A DNA stretch of 36,927 nucleotides. It comes from a virus. Positions 15,690 through 22,161 of this stretch are shown here, piece after piece. The stretch spans positions 1-36,927 of the IMG/VR virus record IMGVR_UViG_3300030333_001113. The stretch is one strand, 5' to 3'. Position 1 is the stretch's first letter, and every line of letters starts with the position of its first letter. The translations under genes were made by a program, and so were the position numbers. Under the pieces are notes generated by a model, which worked only from the letters and a program-made list of their open reading frames with translations, was not told where the DNA came from and ran no database searches.

Positions 15690-15874
15690 CACTGCAGCCT
15701 GCCAAGCAACGCGCGCAACGTGTTAGCTGTGCGGATATGACCGTGTGCGATTTGCAGATCGCCGGTTAGCGCAGCGTAGTCGTTGCCATATTCAAGACGT
15801 TGGCTTTCATGTTCGCACCAGTCGATTTCGCGTTGCAGAAATCCTGCAACGATAGCTTTCTCTTCCTTCGTCAT
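15689..15874 (-). CDS. small protein between exonuclease and ERF genes
   Basis: 61 residues from ATG 15874, overlapping the exonuclease stop. Almost entirely helical (EEKAIVAGFLQREIDWCEHE, then HIRTANTLRALLGRL). No family recognised. It may be an accessory of the recombination pair. A longer frame to 16069 overlaps the exonuclease and lacks support. Confidence 0.5.
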   Translation of the reverse strand: MTKEEKAIVAGFLQREIDWCEHESQRLEYGNDYAALTGDLQIAHGHIRTANTLRALLGRLQ

Positions 15875-16794
15875 TTGAAGATTCTCCGTGCAAGTTCGAG
15901 GTATTCCGGTGGCTTGTCGCGCCACATGAAATGGCTGAAGTCCGGCGACAAAAACGCAAACAAGTCGTCGAGGTCTTCCGCACGTTTCATCAGGTGTTCG
16001 CGCGAACGCGCGATCCGGCACATGCGCTCTAGGGCGCGGGCCATAGCAGCGTCGCCGAGCGCATCGCAACTATCACAATCAAACACGCGATAGCCTGCAG
16101 GCGTTGCGTACACCAGCTTGACCGGCACATGCTGCTCTTGCCGGTGCAACCACGCACGATAGAGTGCGACCTGCATCACATGCTCCGGTCGCGGCGCTGT
16201 CGGCAGCGACGGCATGCGGAAGCCCTGCTTTGTGTCCGCAGGCGACGGCCAACTCGTCTTCAACTCGATGACTGCACCGGCTTCAAGATCGATCTGTCCG
16301 ATAAAGTCCAGCTCAACGCCGTCGAACTGCATCGAGACCCAGCGACCGTCATCGATACGGTTCGCGCCTTTCGTCGCTTCCAGGGTGCCTGCCAGCAGGT
16401 TCTGGCAGACAAGCTCGAAGAACGTGCCGGATACCTCCGGCGCGCCAGCGTCTTTTTCTTCTTTGGATTGCTTGACCGTGTAGACGTAGTCGCGGATCAG
16501 CGAATGCTTCTCGCGGTCGTTCTCGATATGCGCGGGAGATTCGTGTTCGTCGAACTCTCCGAGCGCAGATCGGAACGCATTCTGCCATGGTTCGTTGTGG
16601 ACTGTAGCAAGGTTCACCGCCGTCTCAGCGGCTCGACCGCCAGCCATAGCAGCATTGCCCGGCCACCGCATGTTGCGGGGCCGAGCTATGCACTTCTCAA
16701 AGAATTCTAGATCGTCCGGGCGGCCACATCCGCTAGGGGAGTGTGCGTCAAAATTAAACCGTGCCGCCCATTCGGGTACAAAATCAAAAGCCAT
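15871..16794 (-). CDS. RecB/Cas4-like PD-(D/E)XK exonuclease of the recombination module
   Basis: 307 residues. Catalytic core: Asp169 in FIGQIDLE, Glu177-x-Lys179 in VIELKTSW, and the QxxLY-like Gln208...Tyr212 in HVMQVALYRAW, all in the order seen in RecB-type nucleases (PDDEXK_1). The N-terminal GNAAMAGGRAAETAV resembles the DNA-end-binding helix of YqaJ/Cas4-like enzymes. It would resect DNA ends to make single strands for the ERF protein. The start ATG follows GGTGAT and a small hairpin (ACCGT-ATCT-ACGGT). It is separated by 36 nt from the repressor gene, the only clear gap in this operon. Confidence 0.85.
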   Translation of the reverse strand: MAFDFVPEWAARFNFDAHSPSGCGRPDDLEFFEKCIARPRNMRWPGNAAMAGGRAAETAVNLATVHNEPWQNAFRSALGEFDEHESPAHIENDREKHSLIRDYVYTVKQSKEEKDAGAPEVSGTFFELVCQNLLAGTLEATKGANRIDDGRWVSMQFDGVELDFIGQIDLEAGAVIELKTSWPSPADTKQGFRMPSLPTAPRPEHVMQVALYRAWLHRQEQHVPVKLVYATPAGYRVFDCDSCDALGDAAMARALERMCRIARSREHLMKRAEDLDDLFAFLSPDFSHFMWRDKPPEYLELARRIFK

Positions 16795-16830
16795 ATCACC
16801 GTAGATACGGTAATACGATCTGCCAGTAAA

Positions 16831-17202
16831 TTACTTTTTTACGCTTTCCACGATATCCACATCTTCAACAACGCGTTCGCGCGCGCTGATTTTCACCGGC
16901 GAGCGATATGGTTCGTCGTCTGCGGCGTCGTGTTCACCACGTATGACGACACGGTCGCCCGGTCGGACGGTAACTTCAATTGCTGCCTTGTCGCTGTCGC
17001 CGAACACGACGCTGTCGAGCGTCACGCCTAAGATGTCACAGATGTCAAGCAGCTGATCGATCTTCGGCATGACCTCTCCGCGCTCGTATCGCCGGTATGC
17101 CTGCCCTGATGAGCCGAGCCTTCTGCCTAACTCATCAGCTGCCATACCGTAGTTTTCACGCGCTTGCCTCAAGCGTTGTCCAAACTCTTTATTTTTGATC
17201 AC
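16831..17202 (-). CDS. XRE-family repressor-like regulator
   Basis: 123 residues from GTG 17202, chosen because GGGGAG lies 7 nt upstream and the HTH starts at once; the frame is open to 17343, but that part overlaps the upstream gene. Residues ~5-62 are an XRE/Cro-CI helix-turn-helix: FGQRLRQARENYGMAADELG, RRLGSSGQAYRRYERGEVMP, KIDQLLDICDILGVTLDSVV. The C-terminal ~55 residues are short, beta-rich (VTVRPGDRVVIRG) and acidic. They lack the Ser-Lys peptidase of LexA-type repressors, so RecA-dependent self-cleavage is not expected. Likely candidate for the immunity repressor. Confidence 0.8.
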   Translation of the reverse strand: MIKNKEFGQRLRQARENYGMAADELGRRLGSSGQAYRRYERGEVMPKIDQLLDICDILGVTLDSVVFGDSDKAAIEVTVRPGDRVVIRGEHDAADDEPYRSPVKISARERVVEDVDIVESVKK

Positions 17203-17881
17203 GTAGCTTCTCCCCGTTTTTACGCTCAAGCGGCGCGGTAATTGGCAACCAATACGTCGAATGCGCTTCGCCTTCCGACGCGTTCCATGCCGTCGCCATG
17301 TTTTTGTGATGAGTGGTTGCAAATTTTTGCATCGCGTTGGCAAAGAACATGATCATTTCGATCATATAATAGCCGAGCTTTCTTGTGCATCGCAGCTCGC
17401 CGTCGACTTCTTCAATCAACTTCATGTCAATGAGGACATCAACGCAATCGTCGTTTGACTTGTTCGTAAGCGCATTCAGTTGCGCGCCGATCATTCCGAG
17501 GAATCCGCTGACATGTGTGCGCGTCAGCTTTCTACGATTTATGTACGCGCAAAACGCGTATTGGCAGATTCTCGGCAAGCGACCGTCTGTCAGGAATCGT
17601 AAATAAATGTCTACGTGGGTCTCGTATGAACACGGTGACCTTGCCAGCAGCACAGGTGCCAGCATTCCATAATCTCGACAATCTTGCTCTGACATATCGG
17701 CAACGTATTTTGTCGACTTGCCTGACGGTGATATGTCGCCTCGACTGAACCAGTCACGACATGCTTCGAGAAGCAATTCGTTCTCCAACGGATCGATCAT
17801 TTCTTGTTTTGGAAACAAGTTGACGACGTTACTGATGCGTTCCGTTCCAGAATTTAAACGTGTCTGCTTTCTTTTATTCAT
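17189..17881 (-). CDS. first gene of the leftward early operon, unknown function
   Basis: 230 residues from ATG 17881, behind CAGGGAATC; the frame extends to 17947, but this would place the operator inside the gene. No known domain. The N-terminus is basic (MNKRKQTRLNSG), the middle helical, and a possible winged-helix part (DDCVDVLIDMKLIEEVDGEL) precedes a helical end. It overlaps the repressor start by 14 nt and is transcribed from the operator-controlled promoter, so it could be a lysogeny regulator or antirepressor partner. That is inference only. Confidence 0.6.
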   Translation of the reverse strand: MNKRKQTRLNSGTERISNVVNLFPKQEMIDPLENELLLEACRDWFSRGDISPSGKSTKYVADMSEQDCRDYGMLAPVLLARSPCSYETHVDIYLRFLTDGRLPRICQYAFCAYINRRKLTRTHVSGFLGMIGAQLNALTNKSNDDCVDVLIDMKLIEEVDGELRCTRKLGYYMIEMIMFFANAMQKFATTHHKNMATAWNASEGEAHSTYWLPITAPLERKNGEKLRDQK

Positions 17882-17899
17882 CGTTTTGATTCCCTGTGA

Positions 17900-17916
17900 T
17901 GTTACTCTCAGTAACA
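17900..17916. promoter_or_regulatory. operator: perfect 17-bp palindrome
   Basis: TGTTACT-CTC-AGTAACA, a 7-3-7 palindrome, covers the predicted start of leftward transcription. Related sites occur at 11846-11862 and 17984-18000 with the same 17-bp length. Confidence 0.7.
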
Positions 17917-17917
17917 A

Positions 17918-17947
17918 ATGATATGCGCGCGTTCGCAAGAATTGCAA
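17918..17947 (-). promoter_or_regulatory. leftward early promoter (repressor operon)
   Basis: On the minus strand TTGCAA (17947-17942) and TATCAT (17923-17918) are separated by 18 nt. The transcript would begin near 17911, inside the palindromic operator, so bound repressor would block initiation. Confidence 0.55.
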
Positions 17948-17976
17948 ACGCTAAAATGCAGGCGTGTTAGATTTTA

Positions 17977-18006
17977 TTGACGGCGTTACCAATAGTACGT
18001 TATTAC
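17977..18006 (+). promoter_or_regulatory. rightward early promoter with embedded operator
   Basis: TTGACG (-35, 17977-17982) and TTATTA/TATTAC (-10, 18000-18006), with CGTTACCAATAGTACGT (17984-18000) filling the spacer. The operator starts one base after the -35 box, exactly as in the integrase promoter. The -10 ends only about 9 nt before the Cro-like ATG, so that mRNA may be nearly leaderless. Confidence 0.6.
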
Positions 18007-18014
18007 GATTTGGT

Positions 18015-18215
18015 ATGAACTTTAGAGACTTCATATCACAGACAGAACGAACTCACGATCAGATTGCACAACAGCTCGGCTGCAGCCGAGCAACTATCAC
18101 GTCAATTGCAATAGGCCGGCGCAAACCATCGCTGTCGCTTTGCCGTCGCATTTTGATCTGCAGTGGCGGTCAGGTGACAGCTGACGAGCTGATCGCGGAG
18201 TTTGGCAGTGACTGA
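18015..18215 (+). CDS. Cro-like helix-turn-helix protein
   Basis: 66 residues from ATG 18015. The frame is open to 17964, but that start would include the promoter. The whole protein is one HTH domain: MNFRDFISQTERTHDQIAQQ, LGCSRATITSIAIGRRKPSL, SLCRRILICSGGQVTADELI, which fits small Cro/YdaS-type regulators. There is no Shine-Dalgarno; with the -10 box ending at 18006 it is probably translated from a leaderless transcript. It is the first gene of the rightward operon, divergent from the repressor, as expected for a lytic switch protein. Confidence 0.78.
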   Translation: MNFRDFISQTERTHDQIAQQLGCSRATITSIAIGRRKPSLSLCRRILICSGGQVTADELIAEFGSD

Positions 18216-18588
18216 ATACGAGTTGCATCTGCAGATCATCGATTTTCTGCAGGCACGCTTGCCAGCTGGCTCGGTCATTCATCACAGCCCGAACGAGGGC
18301 AATCACAAAATTCAATACCGCATGAAGCAGAAGCGCATGGGCGTGCGGGCAGGCTGGCCCGACTTAGAGATTTTTGTGAGCAAAACATGGTGGCGTCCAG
18401 GGCAACCTTGGTCGCCGATCTTTATTGAAATCAAAACAAAGACCGGGCGTTTATCCGGCAATCAAAGGCAAGTCCAAGAGGAGCTGAAAGCGGCTGGCTG
18501 TCACGTAACAACAGTCAAGTCAGTCGAAGATGTCGAGGTGTTCATCAACACAATTCTGGAGAATCAAAATGGACAACGAAGCATTTGA
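18208..18588 (+). CDS. VRR-NUC domain nuclease
   Basis: 126 residues from GTG 18208 (GGAG 7 nt upstream; overlaps the Cro-like stop). VRR-NUC pattern: GWPDLEIF (Pro51-Asp52), then Glu74-x-Lys76 in IFIEIKTKTGRLSGNQRQVQ with Gln88, the usual D...ExK...Q order. Phage stand-alone VRR-NUC proteins act on branched or flap DNA. It sits in the replication operon just before the DnaA-like gene. Confidence 0.88.
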   Translation: MTEYELHLQIIDFLQARLPAGSVIHHSPNEGNHKIQYRMKQKRMGVRAGWPDLEIFVSKTWWRPGQPWSPIFIEIKTKTGRLSGNQRQVQEELKAAGCHVTTVKSVEDVEVFINTILENQNGQRSI

Positions 18589-18922
18589 GATCGAGGTCAG
18601 AGCAATGCGCGATCTCGAAACCAAATACCCTTTCAAGGTCGCCGACATGCTGACGGCGGTGCGCAAATACGAAAACATCGAACCGACTGCATTGTTCTCG
18701 CTCGGTCGGCGCGCATCGATGGTCATGTGGCGATGGCGCATATTTTATCTTGCTTACCATGATCTCGGCATGTCGCTCACGCAGGTCGGTCGACTGATGA
18801 AGCGCGATCACTCGACCGTGCTGCACGGCCTGCGGAAGTACGACGCCGACGCTGACATCGTCGAGCTGGATCGCATTCGCTTTCTTGCCAAGCTTTGTGC
18901 GAAGGACCGGCAATGCGCGTGA
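18569..18922 (+). CDS. stand-alone DnaA domain IV-like DNA-binding protein
   Basis: 117 residues from ATG 18569 with GGAG 7 nt upstream. The second half matches the DNA-binding domain of bacterial DnaA: RRASMVMWRWRIFYLAYHDL, GMSLTQVGRLMKRDHSTVLH, GLRKY, including the diagnostic RDHSTV signature that contacts DnaA boxes. There is no AAA+ ATPase. Two perfect DnaA boxes lie 1.2 kb downstream in the same operon, so the protein may recruit or compete with host DnaA at a phage origin, or act as a regulator. The N-terminal half is helical and unassigned. Confidence 0.82.
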   Translation: MDNEAFEIEVRAMRDLETKYPFKVADMLTAVRKYENIEPTALFSLGRRASMVMWRWRIFYLAYHDLGMSLTQVGRLMKRDHSTVLHGLRKYDADADIVELDRIRFLAKLCAKDRQCA

Positions 18923-19227
18923 TCATTGAAAGTCCATATGCAGGCGTCGACCTCGATCTCAATGTCGAGTACGCACGTCGGTGCCTGCAGGACAGTCTGA
19001 ATCGCGGCGAAGCGCCATTTGCTAGTCATTTGCTGTACACGCAAGTGTTGGACGACACCGTCAAAGATGAGCGGCGGCTCGGCATGTCACGGGCGCTGTC
19101 ATGGTACGAGAGTGCGGACATGATCTGCGTCTACATGGATCGCGGCATATCTGCAGGCATGCGGTTCGGCATTTCGTATGCCCGGCAGCTTGGCATGCCG
19201 AGAGAGAACAGGTGGCTAGACAAATGA
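18913..19227 (+). CDS. DUF7768-like protein (deoxyribosyltransferase-like fold)
   Basis: 104 residues from ATG 18913. Recognisable pattern: MRVIIESPYAG at the start, EYARRCLQDSLNRGEAPFAS, HLLYTQVLDD, ERRLGMSRAL, and YMDRGISAGMRFGISYARQL near the end. This small phage family resembles nucleoside 2-deoxyribosyltransferase/Rossmann-like proteins; its substrate is not known. It overlaps the DnaA-like gene by 10 nt and the PP-loop gene by 4 nt. Confidence 0.7.
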   Translation: MRVIIESPYAGVDLDLNVEYARRCLQDSLNRGEAPFASHLLYTQVLDDTVKDERRLGMSRALSWYESADMICVYMDRGISAGMRFGISYARQLGMPRENRWLDK

Positions 19228-20030
19228 TCAATATCATCTCCTTAGGCGCGGGCGTGCAATCTAGCGTTATGGCGCTGATGGCAGCGCGCGGCGAGTTAGA
19301 GCCGATGCCAGAATGCGCAATTTTCGCTGATACCGGCGACGAACCCAGAGAGGTTTACGATTGGTTGAACTTTTTACACGATCAATTGCCGTTTCCAATT
19401 CATACAGTGAGAGGTCGGTTTAAGCGCCTTTCAGATGAGTTTACTCACATTACAAAATCAAAAAACGGCAATTATTATCAATCAGCCACGCCACCGGCTT
19501 TCGTTTTTGGCAATTCGAAAGACTCAGGTATGCTGCGGCGCGACTGCACAACGTCGTACAAAATACGACCAATACAAAAATTTGTGCGTAACGTGCTGAA
19601 GGAAAATAACGAAAAAAAAGCACTCGTGTGGTTAGGAATTAGCACCGATGAGGCGGTGCGAATAAAACCGTCGCGCGTCAATTACATCGAAAACACTTGG
19701 CCGCTAATCGACGCACGAATGTCGCGTTCTGATTGTTTTGGATTCATGGAGCGAAACGGATATCCCAGACCGCCGAGGTCGGCATGCGTGTACTGCCCGT
19801 TTAAGTCAGACATGGAATGGCAACATCTGAAAGATAACGCACCTGACGATTTTGCAGAGGCCGTGCGCATTGAAAAAAATTTCCACGACGGTCTCAAAAA
19901 AACAACACGTTTTAAAAATGCCGAGGCTTATTTTCACAAAAGTGGACAGCCTCTTAATCAAGTTGAGTTCGTAGATGAGCGCCAGCCTGACCTGTTTAAC
20001 AACGACTGCGAAGGTCTATGTGGCGTATGA
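19224..20030 (+). CDS. PP-loop ATP pyrophosphatase, PAPS-reductase-like
   Basis: 268 residues from ATG 19224 (ATGA overlap); a longer frame to 19101 lies over the previous gene. The N-terminal IISLGAGVQSSVMALMAARG is a PP-loop-like ATP-binding motif, followed by CAIFADTGDEPREVYDWLNF, as in the phosphoadenosine phosphosulfate reductase family. Cys108 in RDCTTSYKIRP and Cys188-x-x-Cys191 in ACVYCPFKSDMEW resemble three-Cys Fe-S-binding layouts of tRNA/DNA thiolation enzymes. Phage members have no settled function. Sulfur or nucleotide modification of phage DNA is a possibility, but no DndA/C/D/E partners are present. Confidence 0.75.
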   Translation: MINIISLGAGVQSSVMALMAARGELEPMPECAIFADTGDEPREVYDWLNFLHDQLPFPIHTVRGRFKRLSDEFTHITKSKNGNYYQSATPPAFVFGNSKDSGMLRRDCTTSYKIRPIQKFVRNVLKENNEKKALVWLGISTDEAVRIKPSRVNYIENTWPLIDARMSRSDCFGFMERNGYPRPPRSACVYCPFKSDMEWQHLKDNAPDDFAEAVRIEKNFHDGLKKTTRFKNAEAYFHKSGQPLNQVEFVDERQPDLFNNDCEGLCGV

Positions 20031-20590
20031 TCAGTTTCGATGCCTTCATTGTGCTGCAATGCATGTCAGTCGGAGACGACTGGCGTGCAGCAGCTGCGGC
20101 GCGTGGTGTGCTGGATATCGACGAAAAACTCGATGAATTGATGCGCGCCGGGGCTGTGGATAAGTCTGTGGATAACTTTTCTGGCACAGAGTTTGCTATT
20201 ACTAAGCTTACTAAAGATAAGCTTAGTACACAGCTTAGTAAGTCTAACTGTGTTAATCAGTGTACTAAGATAAATAAACATAAAAATAATTATATTAATA
20301 CTAAGTACTCTGATAACAGCACTGAGTTAATCAGTAGAACTGATAACACTGATTACTCAGATAAACTTAGTACACTGATAACTCGCAACACGAAGATGTC
20401 GAACCCGGCGTATCGCGCTGTGGTCAACGGCGACATGCCGAGCCGCGTGGATCGCGCGGCGCAGGTCTACGCCGAGCAGCTGTCTGCCGTAGATCGACCA
20501 GTCTTTTGGAAACAATATGAAATGTTAAGTGAGAATGAACGCACCGAGTTCAATCGACATGCTGCACGACTGGCTTATCGAGGCAGCTGA
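20027..20590 (+). CDS. replication-region protein whose gene contains the probable origin
   Basis: 187 residues from ATG 20027, which overlaps the previous stop (ATGA); ATG 20018 would add three. N-terminal ~50 residues are helical (DDWRAAAAARGVLDIDEKLD). Residues ~58-120 are low-complexity, rich in Ser/Thr/Asn/Lys, and coincide with an AT-rich repeat array at DNA level. The C-terminal ~60 residues are again ordered (AAQVYAEQLSAVDRPVFWKQ). Genes with an internal origin, such as lambda O, usually encode the initiator, and I infer the same here. No known domain is visible. Confidence 0.6.
   Translation: MISFDAFIVLQCMSVGDDWRAAAAARGVLDIDEKLDELMRAGAVDKSVDNFSGTEFAITKLTKDKLSTQLSKSNCVNQCTKINKHKNNYINTKYSDNSTELISRTDNTDYSDKLSTLITRNTKMSNPAYRAVVNGDMPSRVDRAAQVYAEQLSAVDRPVFWKQYEMLSENERTEFNRHAARLAYRGS
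20155..20382. other. ori: putative phage replication origin (DnaA boxes plus AT-rich repeats)
   Basis: Two perfect DnaA boxes TGTGGATAA (20155-20163 and 20167-20175) form a 12-bp tandem repeat. Downstream is a strongly AT-rich stretch with six exact copies of TACTAAG/CTTAGTA (20200, 20222, 20234, 20263, 20299, 20366), three of CTGATAAC (20310, 20340, 20375), two of GTTAATCAG (20252, 20326), and an inverted repeat ACTAAGCTT/AAGCTTAGT (20201-20209, 20219-20227). Boxes next to an easily melted, iterated segment is the standard design of a DnaA-dependent origin. Confidence 0.72.
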
Positions 20591-20927
20591 GACAGAGCGC
20601 CGACTGCCTGCAGCCCTGCCGAGGTATCGGGGCAGCTGGTGGCCGGAAGCTCTGCCCGAGTGGCTATCGTATCCCGACGAAATTGCGTGGGTCAGATTAG
20701 GCTCCGCCACGTCGGAACAGGTGACCAGATACGACACCATTGCCAAGCAAATGATCAACGTACAGATCGATGATCGTCGGTTGCTATGGGCAGTCGCTCA
20801 TGCCGGTGCGTTCAGACGGCGTGGGCCGTCCTGGGCGAAGGTCGCAAGATACATGCACTGCGACCGGCGCACCGCTAAGAAACGCTATGAGGAGGCATTG
20901 ATTCATCTATGGTACGCGTGGAGCTAA
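20535..20927 (+). CDS. DUF6362-like phage protein
   Basis: 130 residues from ATG 20535 (GTG 20529 or ATG 20559 are alternatives; none has a strong ribosome-binding site). Family-like features: DMLHDWLIEAAETERRLPAA at the start, a WP-containing loop (RGSWWPEALPEWL), and the C-terminal RRGPSWAKVARYMHCDRRTA followed by KKRYEEALIHL, which looks like a helix-turn-helix. It is common in phage replication regions; role unknown, perhaps regulatory. It overlaps the next gene by 19 nt. Confidence 0.62.
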   Translation: MNAPSSIDMLHDWLIEAAETERRLPAALPRYRGSWWPEALPEWLSYPDEIAWVRLGSATSEQVTRYDTIAKQMINVQIDDRRLLWAVAHAGAFRRRGPSWAKVARYMHCDRRTAKKRYEEALIHLWYAWS

Positions 20928-21442
20928 CGCCGACTGAGTTGCTCATGGGTCATACGATTGGCACGATGAGACAGGCCGCATTGCAACTATCACGTAACGT
21001 CAGATATGACGCGCACATCATGGGCGCGCGCGGCGAGATCGCGGTAGCGAAGGCGCTCAACGTGTACTGGGACAGCTCGGTCAATTCGTTCAAGTCTCGT
21101 GGTGACGTTGGTGACATCGAGGTGCGAACGACGACGTATGTGCCACCGCAGAGCTGTTCGCTGTATGTGACAGATCGCGACCATGATGATCGACGGTTCG
21201 TGCTGGTGAGCCAGATCGACGACGCAACGTATCAGCTAAACGGCTGGGCAAGTGGCAGCGATGTAAAGAAGCGCGGTGTTTACGAAAGCAAGGCAGCAGG
21301 CAAGCCGTCAGCGTACTGGCTACGCTATGACCAGCTGCACGACATGGATGATATGTCGGAATACAAGTATTTGTGGCAGGAAAACGCACGGAATGAGGCG
21401 CGTGCGCTGTATGTTAAGTTGCTGAAACAACGCAACATCTAG
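20909..21442 (+). CDS. PD-(D/E)XK nuclease-like protein
   Basis: 177 residues. The pattern MGARGEIAVAKALNVYW (Glu43) followed by SRGDVGDIEVRTTTY (Asp69, Glu71-x-Arg73) matches the fold of small PD-(D/E)XK nucleases/resolvases, with Arg in place of the usual Lys. That change may lower activity or reflect a subfamily; activity is therefore uncertain. The rest (KYLWQENARNEARALYVKLL) is helical. Last gene of the early operon, followed by a DnaA box and a terminator. Confidence 0.65.
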   Translation: MVRVELTPTELLMGHTIGTMRQAALQLSRNVRYDAHIMGARGEIAVAKALNVYWDSSVNSFKSRGDVGDIEVRTTTYVPPQSCSLYVTDRDHDDRRFVLVSQIDDATYQLNGWASGSDVKKRGVYESKAAGKPSAYWLRYDQLHDMDDMSEYKYLWQENARNEARALYVKLLKQRNI

Positions 21443-21445
21443 TGG

Positions 21446-21454
21446 TTATCCACA
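21446..21454. promoter_or_regulatory. third perfect DnaA box
   Basis: TTATCCACA just after the stop of the nuclease gene, opposite in orientation to the two boxes at 20155-20175 and 1.3 kb away. It could be an outer DnaA-binding site or regulate the late region. Confidence 0.5.
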
Positions 21455-21557
21455 GATAAGTTACAAGGGGATGTATCCAATGTACCGAAAAAGCGGTATA
21501 TTTTCTTAGCTTTGGCGTTATGTCACTGCTCCCTGAGATTCTCCGTTTCTTCCCTTG

Positions 21558-21590
21558 CCCCGGTCGCACCTCACGACCGGGGTTCTCTTT
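21558..21590 (+). terminator. early-operon terminator / hairpin that sequesters the terS ribosome-binding site
   Basis: CCCCGGTCG (21558-21566), loop CACCTCA, CGACCGGGG (21574-21582), tail TTCTCTTT: a very stable 9-bp stem with a T-rich tail. The GGGG at 21579-21582 is the only Shine-Dalgarno-like sequence before the terminase ATG at 21594 and lies in the stem, so it may also limit translation. Confidence 0.7.
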
Positions 21591-21593
21591 GCC

Positions 21594-22085
21594 ATGACGA
21601 AAACAAAGAAACCAAGCACACGAATCACGACGGCGGTGATGCGCCGAATCTGCGACGAACTCGCTGTCGGCAAATCACTGCGCTCGATCTGCGACAACGA
21701 CGACACGTTGCCAGACTGGTCGCCTGTCTTGCGCAAGATACAGCGCGACGACGAAATGTACGACATGTACAGCAAGGCGCGGGCGGTCGGCGCAGAGTTT
21801 CTCATGGATGAAATGTTCGACTTAGCGCGCAAGCCGTTGGATGACGTTGAGCGTCACCTTGCCAACGCCGAGGTGCAAAGACGCAGAGTTCACATCGACA
21901 CGCTGAAGTGGGTCTTTGCGCGGATGCGGCCATGGGACGTGCGGCATCGCAAGGAAGACGTGCCAGAGGACAACGGCGGCGTGATCAAGCTGACCTGGGG
22001 CGGCGGACAAGATCACAGCCAAGCAGAGAAGCCATCAGCAGACATCATCAAGCTTGTGAAAGGTGACAGCGATGCCAGCAAGTAA
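21594..22085 (+). CDS. terS: terminase small subunit
   Basis: 163 residues from ATG 21594; an upstream in-frame TTG at 21555 would put the hairpin in the gene. N-terminal helix-turn-helix: STRITTAVMRRICDELAVGK, SLRSICDNDDTLPDWSPVLR, then YSKARAVGAEFLMDEMFDLA and VHIDTLKWVFARMRPWDVRH, the layout of phage small terminase proteins that bind the packaging site. The acidic C-terminus would contact the large subunit. It is separated from terL by five small genes and an intergenic stretch, rather than adjacent. Confidence 0.87.
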   Translation: MTKTKKPSTRITTAVMRRICDELAVGKSLRSICDNDDTLPDWSPVLRKIQRDDEMYDMYSKARAVGAEFLMDEMFDLARKPLDDVERHLANAEVQRRRVHIDTLKWVFARMRPWDVRHRKEDVPEDNGGVIKLTWGGGQDHSQAEKPSADIIKLVKGDSDASK

Positions 22086-22161
22086 GTACGGCATGAAGAA
22101 GAAGACGAAGAAGGCAGCGGCAAAGCCGAAGAAGATGCGCAAGGTGAGGCGCAGCTACTGA
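22072..22161 (+). CDS. 29-residue very basic peptide
   Basis: ATG 22072 overlaps the end of terS; AAAGGTGA (about 22059-22066) is a good ribosome-binding site. The product begins MPASKYGMKKKTKKAAAKPK; about 13 of its 29 residues are Lys or Arg. It probably binds nucleic acid. The stop overlaps the next ATG (TGATG). First of a run of small basic genes. Confidence 0.55.
   Translation: MPASKYGMKKKTKKAAAKPKKMRKVRRSY

Noticed and set aside
20200-20382. CRISPR array or tandem repeat
   Set aside because: Copies are 7-9 bp, in both orientations and irregularly spaced, inside a coding frame; this fits origin iterons rather than repeat-spacer units.
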